NCBI GenBank assembly: GCA_963691815.1
Contig: OY829657.1
Location: 3,943,953 to 4,007,952 of the forward strand
Direction of reading: 5' to 3'
Length of the DNA stretch: 64,000 nucleotides
Origin: Echiichthys vipera
Taxonomy: Eukaryota > Chordata > Actinopteri > Perciformes > Trachinidae
The notes under the pieces were generated by a model. The model did not search any database. It saw only the letters and a list, made by a program, of their open reading frames with translations, and was not told where the DNA came from. Positions 48,529 to 62,214 of the stretch are shown here, one piece after another. Position 1 is the stretch's first letter, and every line of letters starts with the position of its first letter. The position numbers were made by a program, and so were the translations under genes.

Positions 48529-50324
48529 AAATTTGTCAAAACTTCAAATAAATGTACTAAAATCTACTTGAGTAACATTTACTTAATTTCTTGAGTAGAA
48601 TTTACTTACAATTTCTAATTGAAAAAACTTTCCTAGGTTTCACCTCACTTTTTTCAGTGTATTATTACATTGTATAACACTTATTACAGTTACCGTTGTA
48701 GGTTTGTCTTGAGAAACATACTTCACAGGTATTGATGGTGTACGTATGTTTGGGACATGCACGGTTAACATGAGCAGTGGATAAACAGACAAAGAAAGAC
48801 ATTGGCCTGACTGTGCAGTAATCTTTGGGAGGAGCATCGCTCTGTTTTTACCTATGGTGCTCCAAAAACAAAGGAATAATGCAGATTACTACTTTTCTGC
48901 ATGCACTTTCCAGTGCACATCCACTTTGGACGTCAGCAGCATTACTTTGTTGTTGCAGGGAAACTGTGGTCTCGGAAAACGCCGGGGTGTCTGCAGATTG
49001 AGATCGATGAAGATCAACCAAAGGACGCCGTGAGTCTCGAAGAGTGGAGGATGTGTTTATGCGTAATGATGCTGGGGTAGGACGGTGAGGGAGATCCAAA
49101 GGGACCTGGTTTTCCTTATACGTCAGAAATCTTAGTGATTGACACAAACTACGTGTATTCCTCCTGCCTCTCTCTGTTTTTCCCCATCCTGTTAATGAGC
49201 CTTGGCACATGTTATGAAGGATTTAAATAGATCAAATCAGATGGAGATAACGTGGATAGATCATAGAGAATAGGGTATCAGAGAGGGGTGTGATTTGGGT
49301 AGCAGGGGGTAATTGTGACAGGCGATGGAGATGAAAACAAACACAGAGCTTAAAGGTACAGTAGAAGGCTGCGGGTGACAGCGTGAGAAAAAAGACAGTT
49401 CTTGAAAGTTTTTTTTATCTAATTAAAGAATAGATTGAGAAGCATAGAAGGATTCAAAGCGAATGACAGTTCGCCTTCATGCATCTGCACACACAGCATG
49501 ATGAGGACACACAGTGGAAGAGGTACGTGGTTCAGAGAGAAACATTTTCCCAGCTGACTCACACCAATAAGACTTTCTTTGCATGCCCATGAGTCTGTGT
49601 CAAGTATTATAGAAGTCTTTAGTCCCTCTGTTTGTTACTGATATAAAAACACAATTACCAATCTTATTTTATGGACTTCATATCCATAATCCTTTGCTGA
49701 AGATGGGTGCAGAATGAAGTCATCCGCAAGCTGGCTTTGTGTTTTAGAGATTATTTATGCTCAAATGTCCGATTCAGTATTCTTCAATCAAAATGTTACA
49801 CACGCACCCCGTTAATACATTCAAATGGAGATTATACCCTTGGGTTAGCCTCTCAGGCCAATTAGCACTGATAAGTCCTCCTTCAGTAGGAAGATAAGTG
49901 CGCCTGGCTGGATTTCCCCCCTCTCGTTACCTCTTATCGCTCAGCTCAGAGCAAACCTATGAGCACAAGGGAGCAGCCGTCATTTTAATAAGCATCACAT
50001 GGGAGGGTGACCTGCGCTTTGGACAGGAGCTAATTCATAATGGCCAATTTAATGTGAGTGAAAAACTCTGGAATCAAACTACAAAATCTAAAAACAACAG
50101 TACAGTACGGCTACTGTACGGTAGGTTAAGAGGTTTTTGACCTGTGTACCTATGAACCGTATCCTGGGAGCTAGACGAATCTGCCAAGCTCATGTTTCAT
50201 TTACTTTGATAAGTACTGTATGTCTGGCCCTTCTCCCGTTCCCGACAGATTTCCAGCAGCTTGAGAACTAATGGACCCATCAGAAAAGTTTTTCTCATGA
50301 GGGACGTGTTTAACGCGTAATTCC

Positions 50325-50880
50325 AGTGTAAAATCATCCCAGGATCTTTTTCCGGCAAATTCGGTCATTAAATAAGCCATCGAGTTTATGAACGATTAAT
50401 GGAGATATCCTGGAGCGTCACTACAACACCGGCAGTGTTCGGCTGTTAGCCAACACTAATTAGCTTGTGGCAGCACGGTGAAGGCATTAAAACGGCTTTT
50501 TCAAACCACTAATACTGATCAAAATAACACCATACCTAGCATATCATGCTAGCGTAGCATGATACTGTGAGAGTCCTTTCACATTCAGGTCGATTACCAA
50601 ACAGAAGCATTGATATTAATGTCTAAGGACTCTTCTCCTGCTACTGCAGAGGTTTGGTGTTATTTTGAGCAGTATTAGTGGTTAAAAAAGCCTTTTTAAT
50701 GCTTTCACCGTGCTGCCCCAAGCTTATCAGTGTTAGCCACGTCCGGCTGTCAGCGACTCTACCGGATTTTTCTGTTAATTGTTCATTCACGGGAAAAAAA
50801 TTGTCTCAATGGCTTATTTGATGACCAAATTTACCAACCGAGACCCCGGGGATGATTTAACATCAGAACTACGCTTTAAG
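50325..50880. mobile_element. foldback non-autonomous DNA element, second copy
   Basis: Same family as 6598-7255. The left arm (about 50325-50545) and right arm (about 50635-50880) are imperfect inverted repeats sharing AAAATCATCCCAGGATCTTT, GGCAGCACGGTGAAGGCATT and their mirror images. The central spacer has a small palindrome around GCATATCATGCTAGCGTAGC. Confidence 0.85.
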
Positions 50881-50899
50881 ACGATGACTGATACTGTCA

Positions 50900-51180
50900 C
50901 TGTTCGATCTGCAGTTCACCAAACTCAGATCAAACGGCTGAAACAAGGTATCAAATACGAATCAAGGTTCTGTCACTGAATTGACTATTTATTAAATAGT
51001 TTCTTCATAAATTTATAATTTCGAGAAGTTTGTGATCTGGCTTTCATTTTTTCTGCTTCAAAACAGAACAAGCACCACCTCAACTTGCATGTGTTGCTTT
51101 GTGCTACGTTGTTTCTGTGCTGTGATTGGTTGAAGGTCACGTTTCGTTGCCCTGTTGTTTGTTGTCTGTTCAATAATGTC
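50900..51180. repeat. fish-type dispersed repeat, copy 1
   Basis: It shares GATCAAA..CGAATCAA, AGAAGTTTGTGATCTGGC, CACCTCAACTTGCATGTG and GCTGTGATTGGTTG with 58760-59400. It directly follows the foldback element. Confidence 0.75.
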
Positions 51181-51263
51181 CATAGGCTACATTAATCATG
51201 AAGACAATGTTAAAATGCATGCACGCAGGTGGGAAACACATAACATCCACACCACACACGCAT

Positions 51264-51432
<169 letters not shown>

Positions 51433-51810
51433 GCCAGGGGGACTTCACTTGTGAATAAGATGTCAGCACACTTGGCTAGTGTTCCTCCCAGGCCTCGAGC
51501 AAAGCAGAAAACAAATGTGCAAAGAGATAGAAATAACAACCGTGGAATATGTCAAGGGTGAGAAATGCTAGCCAAGCATAGCTACGCTGCCTTCTTTTTC
51601 TGCCTTTCCCCCCTCGCTTCTCTATCGGGAATGCTCGCACAGACGCTCAGTTGTTGCTCTGCTGGGCAGGATGTAACAGCTTCATTAAAGACGACTCACT
51701 ACGGCCGACCGACTGCACGCCGTTTTGATCTGGGAATTAATGCATGAAGGGCACGTGAGCTTTTCCTTCTTCTCATCAACTGCCGTCTTCCTGTATCACG
51801 CTGTACTTAC

Positions 51811-51942
51811 GGCATAGGTCGCCTTCGTCATCGCCGAGAGGACAGTCTGGACTGAAGTCGCACAGCTTGTCCAATGGGATCCCGGGTCCTTGGTGACAGT
51901 GGTACTGACCCTCCAGTGTGACGTTAGGGCCGGGTAAGGACG
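51811..51942 (-). CDS. alk: alk exon: LDLa-like domain
   Basis: The exon is 132 bp, phase 1 at both ends. The acceptor is a CTCTCTGTCCAG tract and the donor is GTAAGTA. The product holds an N-glycosylation sequon (PNVTLEG), then QYHCHQGPGIPLDKLCDF and PDCPLGDDEGDLCR. The Cys-Asp-Phe, Asp-Cys and acidic Gly-Asp-Asp-Glu pattern is that of an LDL receptor class A module. Only four of the usual six cysteines are present, as in human ALK from memory. The domain sits between the two MAM domains. Because it is phase-symmetric it could be skipped without a frameshift. The last codon is split: C here and GC in the next exon, giving Arg. Confidence 0.93.
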
Positions 51943-52899
51943 CTGGACAGAGAGGGAGGAAAAGCAAGAGAAAGAGAACTCATATTAGTCATTGTTACAC
52001 TACCTCTGGCTGACCAAAATGTTTCCACAGTGCACTCAGAGTTTAGTAAATGTGCTTGTTAGGACATTAAGCAACCGGAAAAAAGAGGTAAAAAAATCTC
52101 TAGATTATGTTCCAAGTTAATTTATTGAACAATTCTGCAAGATGTATACGTAAGACACGCAACACAAACCAGTAGCTCAGGGAAAACGTTGCTTACAAAC
52201 AGTAGAAAATATACAACTGCTACATAAAAGTACATCAGTCAGTGACAAAGGCTAATATAACCCCTGACTTTAAACCCTGTATGACATCCACAGGCCGCCT
52301 GTACCATCATAAATTACTTGGCCCAGGCTGCATAAGCATCTGGCTGGGAGTACAGTACAAATCCATCAGACATGGAACACAAGCAGCGAAAACAATGACC
52401 TAGATACTGTATCAGGTAGCACAAGGGGAGGGAGCAAACACACACAAACATCAATTGATATCAGGGGCCTCAACAGCTCAACTGTAACCCGGGACATTTG
52501 CATATCTATGCAAATCAGAGCGGTGATATCTCCAGTTTGTGACCAGTAGCTGATCACGGTAAAGAGAACAAAACAGCAAAGTGGAAAAAACTCTCTGTTG
52601 ATGGGGATCTTGTCTTTGTCCCTCTCTCATATCAGAAAAAAAGAGAAGTGATCCTTATCGCGAATGGCTGGCTCTGCTTGCCGTAGTTTGTCCTTGATCT
52701 GTATTATGTAGATTTGTTCTCCACTCAGACGAACTTGGAGTCAGAAGTGTGATAACGTTGGAGGCCCTGAGAGGACATGGCGGCGTGGAGCGAACGAGCT
52801 GACGGGAGATAATGCGACACTCATGTCAACACTGAGTGCGTAATGAATGCCCTTTTTGTTTCTCAGCTTGCATTATGTTCTGTGTGATGCAATGATACG

Positions 52900-53120
52900 C
52901 CTTAAGACCACCTTAACTGAGTCATGTCCAAGACCAGATCCAGTCCAGTCTCGGTCAAGACCAAGTCAAGAATGAGTCGACTTTACAACTGATCTTGAAT
53001 CAGCAGCCAGGAACAACTTTACCAGTTTAGCCGCGTCCAAGACATTCCAGGTGAAACAAGGCGCAAGATTGAGACAAGAGCAAGACTTCAAATGAGTGGA
53101 CTCCAGACCAGACTCCTTTA
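52900..53120. repeat. degenerate CAAGACCAAG-type repeat
   Basis: Short imperfect words (CCAAGACCAG, GTCAAGACCAAGTCAAG, AGACAAGAGCAAGAC) recur over about 200 bp, a pattern common in fish dispersed repeats. Confidence 0.5.
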
Positions 53121-56100
53121 ATGGTAATGGAGATGTGGCGTGACAAGATAAAGTAAATCATAAACCAATAAACACACTTATTATGTTATTATTTTTAGAA
53201 GCAAATAATCAAATGAAAATGTCAAACCCCATTAATCAGCAACATCACCACTGTATCTTGAAGTTGCATTTTTGTTGTGCACCTGGTTTGCCAGACTCTC
53301 CAGACAAAAATAACCGAGATAAGACAAACAAATATGACTATATGGAGATAAACGTAATTATGGCTGCTGTCAATTCAGCTCCCATTTTGGAAAGATAAAA
53401 GCAGTTAATTATACAGGTGGATTGTTTCACAGTGTGCTTCAGCAAGTTTGAAGAAGAAACAGTTTAAGACCAGCCAGTATAACATGCATTTCACAGGCCT
53501 AACACTTTAAATTACATGTGGGTGTAAGACACATAATATAAGGTGTTAGGTACAATTTGCAAGTCATTTAAAAATAAAAGTACCGTAGCTGTTGTGTGGT
53601 AGCTAGTTGCATAGAAATTACTGTCTAGTTATAATGCAGTACAGGGTAGACATTTCACAGTTATGCCTGATTCACTGCACACTTTCCTTTCTATCACTGT
53701 GGTTGAGAAACCTTCAGACCCGGTGGGAAACTGGCACAGTCAACTCCATGGATTAGAAGGAGTGGGTGGCATTTTTATTGGACAAAAACACATTAGTCAG
53801 GGGCCTCCCACAGTCCACGATTGTGGCAGGGCCTTAACGGCTACAGAGAGACACATTAACAGGACAGTGAGTGATCAGTTCAAATTTTTTGAAAACATAT
53901 TAGTCTAAGTGAAAGGCTGTGATAATGGATACTCTTTTTCATTGCCGCGCTGCACACGATGAATCGTCCCTTTACCAACTGAAGGTGCAAACACATGTTA
54001 CATCACAGTGGCACAGACATGTGACATTCACAGAACAGCAGAAGAAGGCACGTGTGCCATTTTTATTCAAATAAGGTGTTTGTTTATGACCGACTGTGTG
54101 GGTATAGATATGTCTTGCTATGTGCATTGAGTCACGCTCTGCGCATGCATTATGCATTCACTGTGCTCAGTGGCTTCCTCTCGGTATAATGATGACACTC
54201 CAAGCGGAACGATTTATCAAGACGGGGAAAAAAGTTAGCTAGAGTACGGCGTAACCGTTGGGCGAGGTATGTAAATTCATCGATTTATCTGAGTTTGATG
54301 AAAATGGAGTAAAAAAAAAAAAAGTAGCAAATTCACAATGTGGCTGAACTTTAAGCTCCTGGAGCAGGTGAGTGAAGCCAGACATGACCGCCGCACTCAT
54401 GACCTACCACAGTTCCTTAAATCACACTTGTCAGATTGTGAAAAGAAGCGGGTCCGTGGGGGATGAATTGCCTGTGGGAGTAAGTGAGTTTTGTTATCCT
54501 GTGCTCAGGGGGTTGGTTTGGCTTTGTGAGGGGAATGATGTATGAGCGGCCAGGAGCTGGAGAGGTGACTTGAGAGGGTACCGCAACCGCTGACAAATGA
54601 CAAAATAGATTGGCAAACATGTGGCTCTGGGTACTTGTTGGATACAGCTAATTGGCTAACAATTAGTGTCTGCATGACCCATTACAAAACTGACACGGTC
54701 AAAGAAAGCCTGGGTTAATTTGCCCTTGAAGACAGCCTCATCTCATACTTAAACACTCACTAATGTTATGTAAACAGCAGTGCAGAAGGTGCCACTGAGT
54801 GCATTTAGACCACATATCAAGCTATTGTACTGTAATTGATATACGGCTGACAAGTCACAAAGGAATATTGTTTCAGGCATATATGACAAATGTTCAAAGA
54901 CGTAAGAAAAGAAAACAAATCCAGCAGGCAACACGCTAAAAGAAATCTTTCATGCAGCAACAAAGCGAGACCTATTCAGAGATCAACAAAGACGCCATAT
55001 TTCAGTCAGGAAATAAACGCTGTAGGACAAGGCGCTTTCATGGATTGACACATGTAGTCTCTTCAGACGTACCCCAGTGTCAGTTCAGACTCTGTCGTGA
55101 CGTTTTTTTTTTTTATAACTGCACATCATACTTATGATACAAATCTGCAGGAAATAGCGACGGCATTCCTTTCGCATTGCTGCCTTTCGGCTTTGCAAGG
55201 TTTCGCAACAAATGTGTTTCATTCCTAAATGATGTCAGCTGCATCAGTGTCTTTTTCAGGGTCCGCTGGGTTTTAGAGTCAGAGCTGCAGGTCGACACCT
55301 ACATTGATCTTCTGTTGAGACAATGAGACAGACATCCCGCTGTTTGCTGTACGCCTCAGCCTTGTCGCTTTTGTCTCAATGTCGGCAAGTGAGCGAAGAG
55401 AGCCGGGACTATCTGTCACCGCAATGTTTAGGTTTCCAGAATTGATTGTAGACAACTTTCAGTGGCTAATTGCTTAACAATGAACAAGTAACCAGATAAG
55501 AGGTAATTAAAGCATGTAAATGCTATCATTAAAAGCTGGTGCTTTCACCTGTTTCACACATCACTCATTTGTAACGTCCGCCCCCATTAGAGGATGTGCA
55601 CGGCTTTGTTTGGTGTACTCGATTTATTCCATAACGGAAATTCCTTTAGTCTGAATACAATCCCATTAACAGATACAACAATCACAATGCTACGGTTAAT
55701 ATAAAATGTACTTATATTAAATGTAAATCAAATGTGGAGCAGTTTCATAATTTTCACCTAAATACCAAATGCAGGCCCAATAATAATTTCTTATGCACAA
55801 GGGGAGAGACATTTCTAAACTAAAGTACAATCTCGAAGATCCCGGTTGTGTTCTCTGCTGCTATACGTATGGGCAATAAGACTTAATTACGGTTGTGTTT
55901 TTGGATCTCACTTTAATTTGTCTTTGAAGTTGCATCTTCTGTAGTTATCACACTTCTCTGTGATTTGTCGGCCATAGAAATGTCCGTCTACCGTGGGTGA
56001 TCCGAGTCAAATTTTCCGCAAACCTCCTGCAGGTAGAAAGCCAGACACAGGGACTTGGCTTGGTTCTTGAGGAGATGTATTTATTTCACCGACAAATAAA

Positions 56101-56561
56101 CTAAAACTAAACTAGATTGCATTGATACGTTCACAGCTATAACGTTACTGCTAACTTCATACTCGCTGTTCACTGTTGCTGTGTGTGTGCCTGACGGGAG
56201 GACAGCAGCACGAGAAATGACAACAAAACGTGTCTCAGCAAAGTTTTTTTTTCTCTCACGTTAAGCACAAATATGCTGAGTTACTTCTTATAGGAGTTCC
56301 CTACTTGTTAAACACACTTTAGTTTTAATTTAATTTAAATTTTTTTTAGATAAAGTTACATAAAAATCAAAAAAGCTTATACCTAGCAGTGAATCAATTT
56401 AGGCCTGGCAGGCTGCTGGACTTGCAATAAATTGGTGGAAACCCTGACCATAGTGGCTGCTTACTTGATATGCTAGCAGAGACCGGAAAAAAAGTGTGCC
56501 ACTTCACACACACATGAGTTGAAGAGCTAGTCTGTTGTATTAGCTCCACCTACCCTCTCCG

Positions 56562-57035
56562 ATGGACCAACCACTCCTGAGTGACGGAAAACCCATCAAT
56601 AATTGTGTGCTGCTTGTGATTTTACCCAGGTATGTCACCACAGACACCCAGTTTGTAATACTGCAAATGCAAGGACTTTCATCAGTGGACCGCAGATTCA
56701 CTCACCATTGTGTTACCTCATTTGGTTATAGACAGTGCCTTAGCAGACATTTGTTTAAAGAAAAATCTTTTTTTTCTTCGAATCCATTCTTCTTACGTTT
56801 CCGTGCTCAGTTGAGCATGTTAAAAAGATATGTTTTCACTAAAGTGGAGTTTTTCCTCTTCCACTTCAGAAAACCCTTTTCATCAGGTCAGCAGCCAAGT
56901 CGTCCAACTTCCATCCATACCATCTGCTTACAGGATGAAAATCAGGGAGCGCTTTACCTCTACAACAAAACCACCGAGCAAAATCGTAATAAAATGACTT
57001 GTCTGATAATAGACAAGATGCACAAATCTGATTAA
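56562..57035 (+). other. unassigned 157-codon open frame
   Basis: It runs from an ATG at 56562 to a stop at 57035, antisense to alk. The product is mixed-composition (MDQPLLSDGKPINNCVLLVI at the start), with no signal peptide, membrane segment or motif I recognise. There is no obvious promoter, splice or polyadenylation context. A chance open frame or transposon relic is most likely. Confidence 0.2.
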
Positions 57036-57563
57036 ATCAACAAGCAAAATTATTACGGAGGGTTTGTGGTGGTTGGAAAATCAAAGAAAGAGGGGCAGAG
57101 GTATGATGCATACAACATTTATAAAGTCATTGAAGCAAAATAATTTGGCAACCATTGATGTAAGGTTAGAGCACAACACGGGCCACATATTTCCAAACCT
57201 GACCCCGAAGGGTCACATCGACCGCTGAGTTGATGTTACATGAATGTGTTGCATTCATGCATTGCCCCTTTATCAAAGACCAGCACTTAACAAGAAGAAG
57301 CCCAACAAAGACATAAGTTCCATCATTTCTATTTACTAAAAAGAAGTACCGTGTCAAGTGGGTCGAATCGCAACTTGAACATCATTTATAAATATTTGTC
57401 AAAGTCTGACCCAACCCATCAGGCTGAGGTTTGGTATCAAACTCTGTGTAGGGTGCATGGTCTGGTCATTGAAGAAAACACATTCCTTGTGGCTCAAACC
57501 AAGGTATCATGGTTTTAGTGTATGCACAGGAACAGAGAAGTGGTGCACTGTGTGGTGAACTTG

Positions 57564-57607
57564 TCCCCCCCCACCCCCCCCCCCCCCCACCACACACACA
57601 CACACAC
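57564..57607. repeat. poly-C then (AC)n run
   Basis: C-runs interrupted by single A, then CACACA, about 44 bp. Confidence 0.9.
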
Positions 57608-58759
57608 TACACTCGCTGAAATCAATTCACCACATAACATTTTAGCATTTTTGCATAACAGCGTCATTCATATCAGGCTTTTGAGATTCCACTGATAGAT
57701 ATGTCTCACTCTGAGTGATACGATGCGATCACGCAAAGCAGTGTGTGTGGCCATTTGAATAAAACTCTTGCTATGGTTTGGTGGACATTGCATTTAGATT
57801 TGAATACAGACACTCCTGTCCTTGTTGAAATTGAGCTGCAAAAACAAAAAACAAAAAATAGTCTCGATTCATGGAGAGGGTCGACTCGCACTGAAATTAA
57901 TATGGCTTTTGTTATCCTGCAGATGAGCGAGCATGTCAGTCACATTCTGAAATCCCTCTGTGGGCTTTGAAACAACAACAAAAGTGTCTGAAGAATTGTC
58001 TGGCTGTGAAGCTGCTTGTGTTTTGTGTGCGGAGAATGACAATAAGTGAAAAAAGACCTTTACAGATCTCATAGAGTCTAGCATATAAATCAGCGGTAAG
58101 TCATTTGTCCTTTCCTACACATTCAGTATGTGTATTCTGCCAGCTCACATGCTGTAATGGTGAACTGTTCTCTGTCATGGGAAAATCTCAAGGGATGCAA
58201 GCAAGGGCGCCGCCACGATCTTGCCACCACACCGGAGGCATTATCTGGAGATATCCATGAACATTTACAGTGGCCGAGTTGCTGAAGATGGATGAGGCTG
58301 AGACAGTCGGCAGGACAAGAAGTATTCGTTCATGAATTCAATTAACTGCACACAGCCACGCTCGATTGGTCAGAGCTCTGCCCAGTCACTATCACTATCT
58401 GTCATGGTCCCCGCTGGAGAGACAGCTGCACACACAAGAGCACACTGGTGGAGAAAAAACATGAAAATAACACCTTTAATGTCTATTCTGCATTCCACAG
58501 ATATGTATCTTTGTGGTTTAAATGGGTTTATAGTAGAGATGTGGAGCTGGGACTTGGTGACTTGGGCTTCAGGTGACTCAACTCACTGTTTTGGTGACTT
58601 TTAACTTGACATTCAATGTTGTCAAGGCTGACATAACATGACCGACAAGTGCCTGTGTAACATTACCCAGTGTTTGCGAGGGCTGATGTTAGCTAACATA
58701 AACCAGGCACAATCTGTTCCCTCACAACGTTGTTCTCTGTTCAGCACATCTCACCAGGT

Positions 58760-59400
58760 TCATGAAACTCAGATCAGACTGTCAAACTAAGCAGCACTGA
58801 TCAAATATGAATCAACATTATGTTACTGTATTGCCTATTTCTGCCCTAAAATGTTTTCAGAAAGACATTTTAGTCGACTGTTTAGCTGTAGGGTGGAGTG
58901 GTGGTTAGCACTGTCGTCTTACATTGAGAGGGTTACGGGTTCGAATCCCAGCTGGGGCCCTTCTGTGTGGAGTTTGCATGTTCAGAGTGGGTTTTCTCCG
59001 GGTTCTCCGGTTTCCAAAGACATGCCTGTGTTAGGTTAATTGATGAGTCTAAATTGGCCGTAGGTGTGGATGGTTGTCTGTCTCTGTTCGTCTCTATGTG
59101 CCATGCGATAAACTTGCGTCCTGTCCAGGGTGTACCCCGCCTCACGCCCGATGTCAGCTGGGATCAGCTCCAGCGATCCCGACAGGGACAAGCGGTTGAA
59201 GATGAATGAATGTTTAGCTGTAATTTGAGAAAGTTTGTGACCTGGCCAACCGCCTCAACTTGCATATGTCTCTCAGCGCTATGTTGTTTTATTGCTGTGA
59301 TTAGTTGTCGGTCTATCAAATTGGCATTCCGGTCTGCACTGGTGATGGAAACTGAAAATAAACTGAGAGGTTCCAGACTAATAAGCATTTGTGAATTAGT
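58760..59400. repeat. fish-type dispersed repeat, copy 2, split by a SINE
   Basis: The parts 58760-58890 and 59213-59400 match 50900-51180 in order: GATCAAATATGAATCAACAT, then GAGAAAGTTTGTGACCTGGC and CCTCAACTTGCATATG. The SINE at 58891-59212 sits between them, flanked by TGTTTAGCTGTA-type direct repeats. Confidence 0.75.
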
Positions 59401-60303
59401 CTGGCGATGCCGGCTAAGTTCATGTCTTGTCAGTCTTGAGAGTGGAGAGGTGATTCTGGCAAGAAAATAAACTGGTGAGGCTTATTAGTTTAATGAGGAG
59501 CTCACTTCCACATGATGGGTTCAGTGACATAAAGCCAGGTCTCTTCATAAACATTCACCCAAGTACTGGAAAGTAAATCAATTTAATTCAACAGGGGCCA
59601 AGTGACTTAACTCTGGAAAATATATGCAGCTTGCAGGTACAGTGGCGTCAAAGCAACAACACTTAGAGTAGAAGGGCTGCCAACTCTTCAATTTAGTTTG
59701 GAGGGAGATAGTAAAATGACTTAAGATTTTACATGGTGATATTCAGGGTCGTGCTGAACGGGATAACATTAAACCATTCAGCAAACCTCTGAAGAATAAT
59801 ATTTTAAAGCATTTAAACATGATTTTTTAGGTGATTTTGATCGATCTGATCATAGACAGGGACATTTCTGAACAGAAAGCCATTGAAAGAAAGCCAAACC
59901 TGTTATGTACACTGTTCTTCACTGTATGCACATCAATTTGGGTTTTCTTTGGCATATAAAATATGATAAATTATTGCTGTAATGCCAATCTTTCTTAAAA
60001 GTTCAAGCGGTGACTGGCTTGACTGCAGTGTTTTACACTGCTGCTGTTGCACCGTGCCTGTCTGTCTGTGTGCTATAAATTTGTATTTCCCTGCATTAGA
60101 AAATGGATGTTTGATTTGAGGGTCTGTGAAAAGTCACTTTGGCAGAGTGGTGCTCTGATCTAGTTGCCAACAGGCTGGCAATGACAATGCTAACATGCTA
60201 TTAAGCAGGTTTATTTTCAGCATCTTAGTTGGGTGGTACCAGCAGGCTAACAATTGCTAATAAGCACTAAACAAAAAAATAAAACCTACACTGATGGGCA
60301 ATT
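58881..60303. repeat. 1423-bp tandem duplication, copy 1
   Basis: It starts at TTTAGCTGTAGGGTGGAGTG and runs to GATGGGCAATTT. It includes a SINE, half of a dispersed repeat and about 900 bp of unique-looking sequence. Every position I compared in copy 2 (60304-61726) is identical, offset exactly 1423. Confidence 0.97.
58891..59212 (+). mobile_element. tRNA-derived SINE (in duplication copy 1)
   Basis: Head GTGGTGGTTAGCACTGTCGT, B box GGTTCGAATC, body with short deletions relative to 8723-9094, and tail GAATGAATG. TTTAGCTGTA lies at both ends as a target-site duplication. Confidence 0.9.
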
Positions 60304-61726
60304 TTTAGCTGTAGGGTGGAGTGGTGGTTAGCACTGTCGTCTTACATTGAGAGGGTTACGGGTTCGAATCCCAGCTGGGGCCCTTCTGTGTGGAGTTTGC
60401 ATGTTCAGAGTGGGTTTTCTCCGGGTTCTCCGGTTTCCAAAGACATGCCTGTGTTAGGTTAATTGATGAGTCTAAATTGGCCGTAGGTGTGGATGGTTGT
60501 CTGTCTCTGTTCGTCTCTATGTGCCATGCGATAAACTTGCGTCCTGTCCAGGGTGTACCCCGCCTCACGCCCGATGTCAGCTGGGATCAGCTCCAGCGAT
60601 CCCGACAGGGACAAGCGGTTGAAGATGAATGAATGTTTAGCTGTAATTTGAGAAAGTTTGTGACCTGGCCAACCGCCTCAACTTGCATATGTCTCTCAGC
60701 GCTATGTTGTTTTATTGCTGTGATTAGTTGTCGGTCTATCAAATTGGCATTCCGGTCTGCACTGGTGATGGAAACTGAAAATAAACTGAGAGGTTCCAGA
60801 CTAATAAGCATTTGTGAATTAGTCTGGCGATGCCGGCTAAGTTCATGTCTTGTCAGTCTTGAGAGTGGAGAGGTGATTCTGGCAAGAAAATAAACTGGTG
60901 AGGCTTATTAGTTTAATGAGGAGCTCACTTCCACATGATGGGTTCAGTGACATAAAGCCAGGTCTCTTCATAAACATTCACCCAAGTACTGGAAAGTAAA
61001 TCAATTTAATTCAACAGGGGCCAAGTGACTTAACTCTGGAAAATATATGCAGCTTGCAGGTACAGTGGCGTCAAAGCAACAACACTTAGAGTAGAAGGGC
61101 TGCCAACTCTTCAATTTAGTTTGGAGGGAGATAGTAAAATGACTTAAGATTTTACATGGTGATATTCAGGGTCGTGCTGAACGGGATAACATTAAACCAT
61201 TCAGCAAACCTCTGAAGAATAATATTTTAAAGCATTTAAACATGATTTTTTAGGTGATTTTGATCGATCTGATCATAGACAGGGACATTTCTGAACAGAA
61301 AGCCATTGAAAGAAAGCCAAACCTGTTATGTACACTGTTCTTCACTGTATGCACATCAATTTGGGTTTTCTTTGGCATATAAAATATGATAAATTATTGC
61401 TGTAATGCCAATCTTTCTTAAAAGTTCAAGCGGTGACTGGCTTGACTGCAGTGTTTTACACTGCTGCTGTTGCACCGTGCCTGTCTGTCTGTGTGCTATA
61501 AATTTGTATTTCCCTGCATTAGAAAATGGATGTTTGATTTGAGGGTCTGTGAAAAGTCACTTTGGCAGAGTGGTGCTCTGATCTAGTTGCCAACAGGCTG
61601 GCAATGACAATGCTAACATGCTATTAAGCAGGTTTATTTTCAGCATCTTAGTTGGGTGGTACCAGCAGGCTAACAATTGCTAATAAGCACTAAACAAAAA
61701 AATAAAACCTACACTGATGGGCAATT
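60304..61726. repeat. 1423-bp tandem duplication, copy 2
   Basis: Direct head-to-tail copy of 58881-60303. The junction falls in a TTT shared by both ends; after 61727 the sequence departs (AAAACACTGAGG). Confidence 0.97.
60314..60635 (+). mobile_element. tRNA-derived SINE (in duplication copy 2)
   Basis: Identical to 58891-59212. It was carried by the tandem duplication rather than by a new insertion. Confidence 0.9.
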
Positions 61727-61879
61727 TAAAACACTGAGGGAGGCTTAGGGCCCATTTCCTTCTGCTGCTGTGTATCATTAAAGGTATTACTTTTGTGAGT
61801 GCTGACAACTTAACTTACTTGATTGACTTAATTTCTTGGAAAGCCAGTGAGTCAGTGAGATATTTTACTAAAAACCACA

Positions 61880-61980
61880 CATGTGAACATCATGGTGAAG
61901 GAAAAATTGGGGGATCACCAGAGTCTTTGGGATGTCTATGTCTATACAACATTTCATGGCAGACTTCAAGAGTTGTTGAG
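61880..61980. repeat. degenerate fish-type repeat
   Basis: GGGGGATCACCAGAGTCTTT, then GGATGTCTATGTCTATACAA and ATTTCATGGCAGAC match the wording of a very common teleost repeat, recalled from memory. This explains part of the 169-codon open frame at 61795-62304. Confidence 0.55.
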
Positions 61981-62214
61981 CAGCAAGTGTTTAGCAAAAC
62001 ACTAAACAATGCTCACACACTGTTTTGCGGCATCCAAGGATTAACATTACCTGCCATGTCGGTTTTTTGTCGAACACTGTTTCCCTGCAGACACGTTTCC
62101 CCCTATCTAAATCTTACTAACCCCAAGTATGGAGGGGGCTGCTATGGGAAACATCATAATAACACGAGGGAAACAACATACGAAAAGGGAACAGACTATG
62201 ACACAACACCAAGC

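Noticed and set aside
58967..60893. Two pairs of identical 80- and 86-codon open frames
   Set aside because: They fall in a SINE and neighbouring repeat and are identical only because of the 1423-bp duplication.
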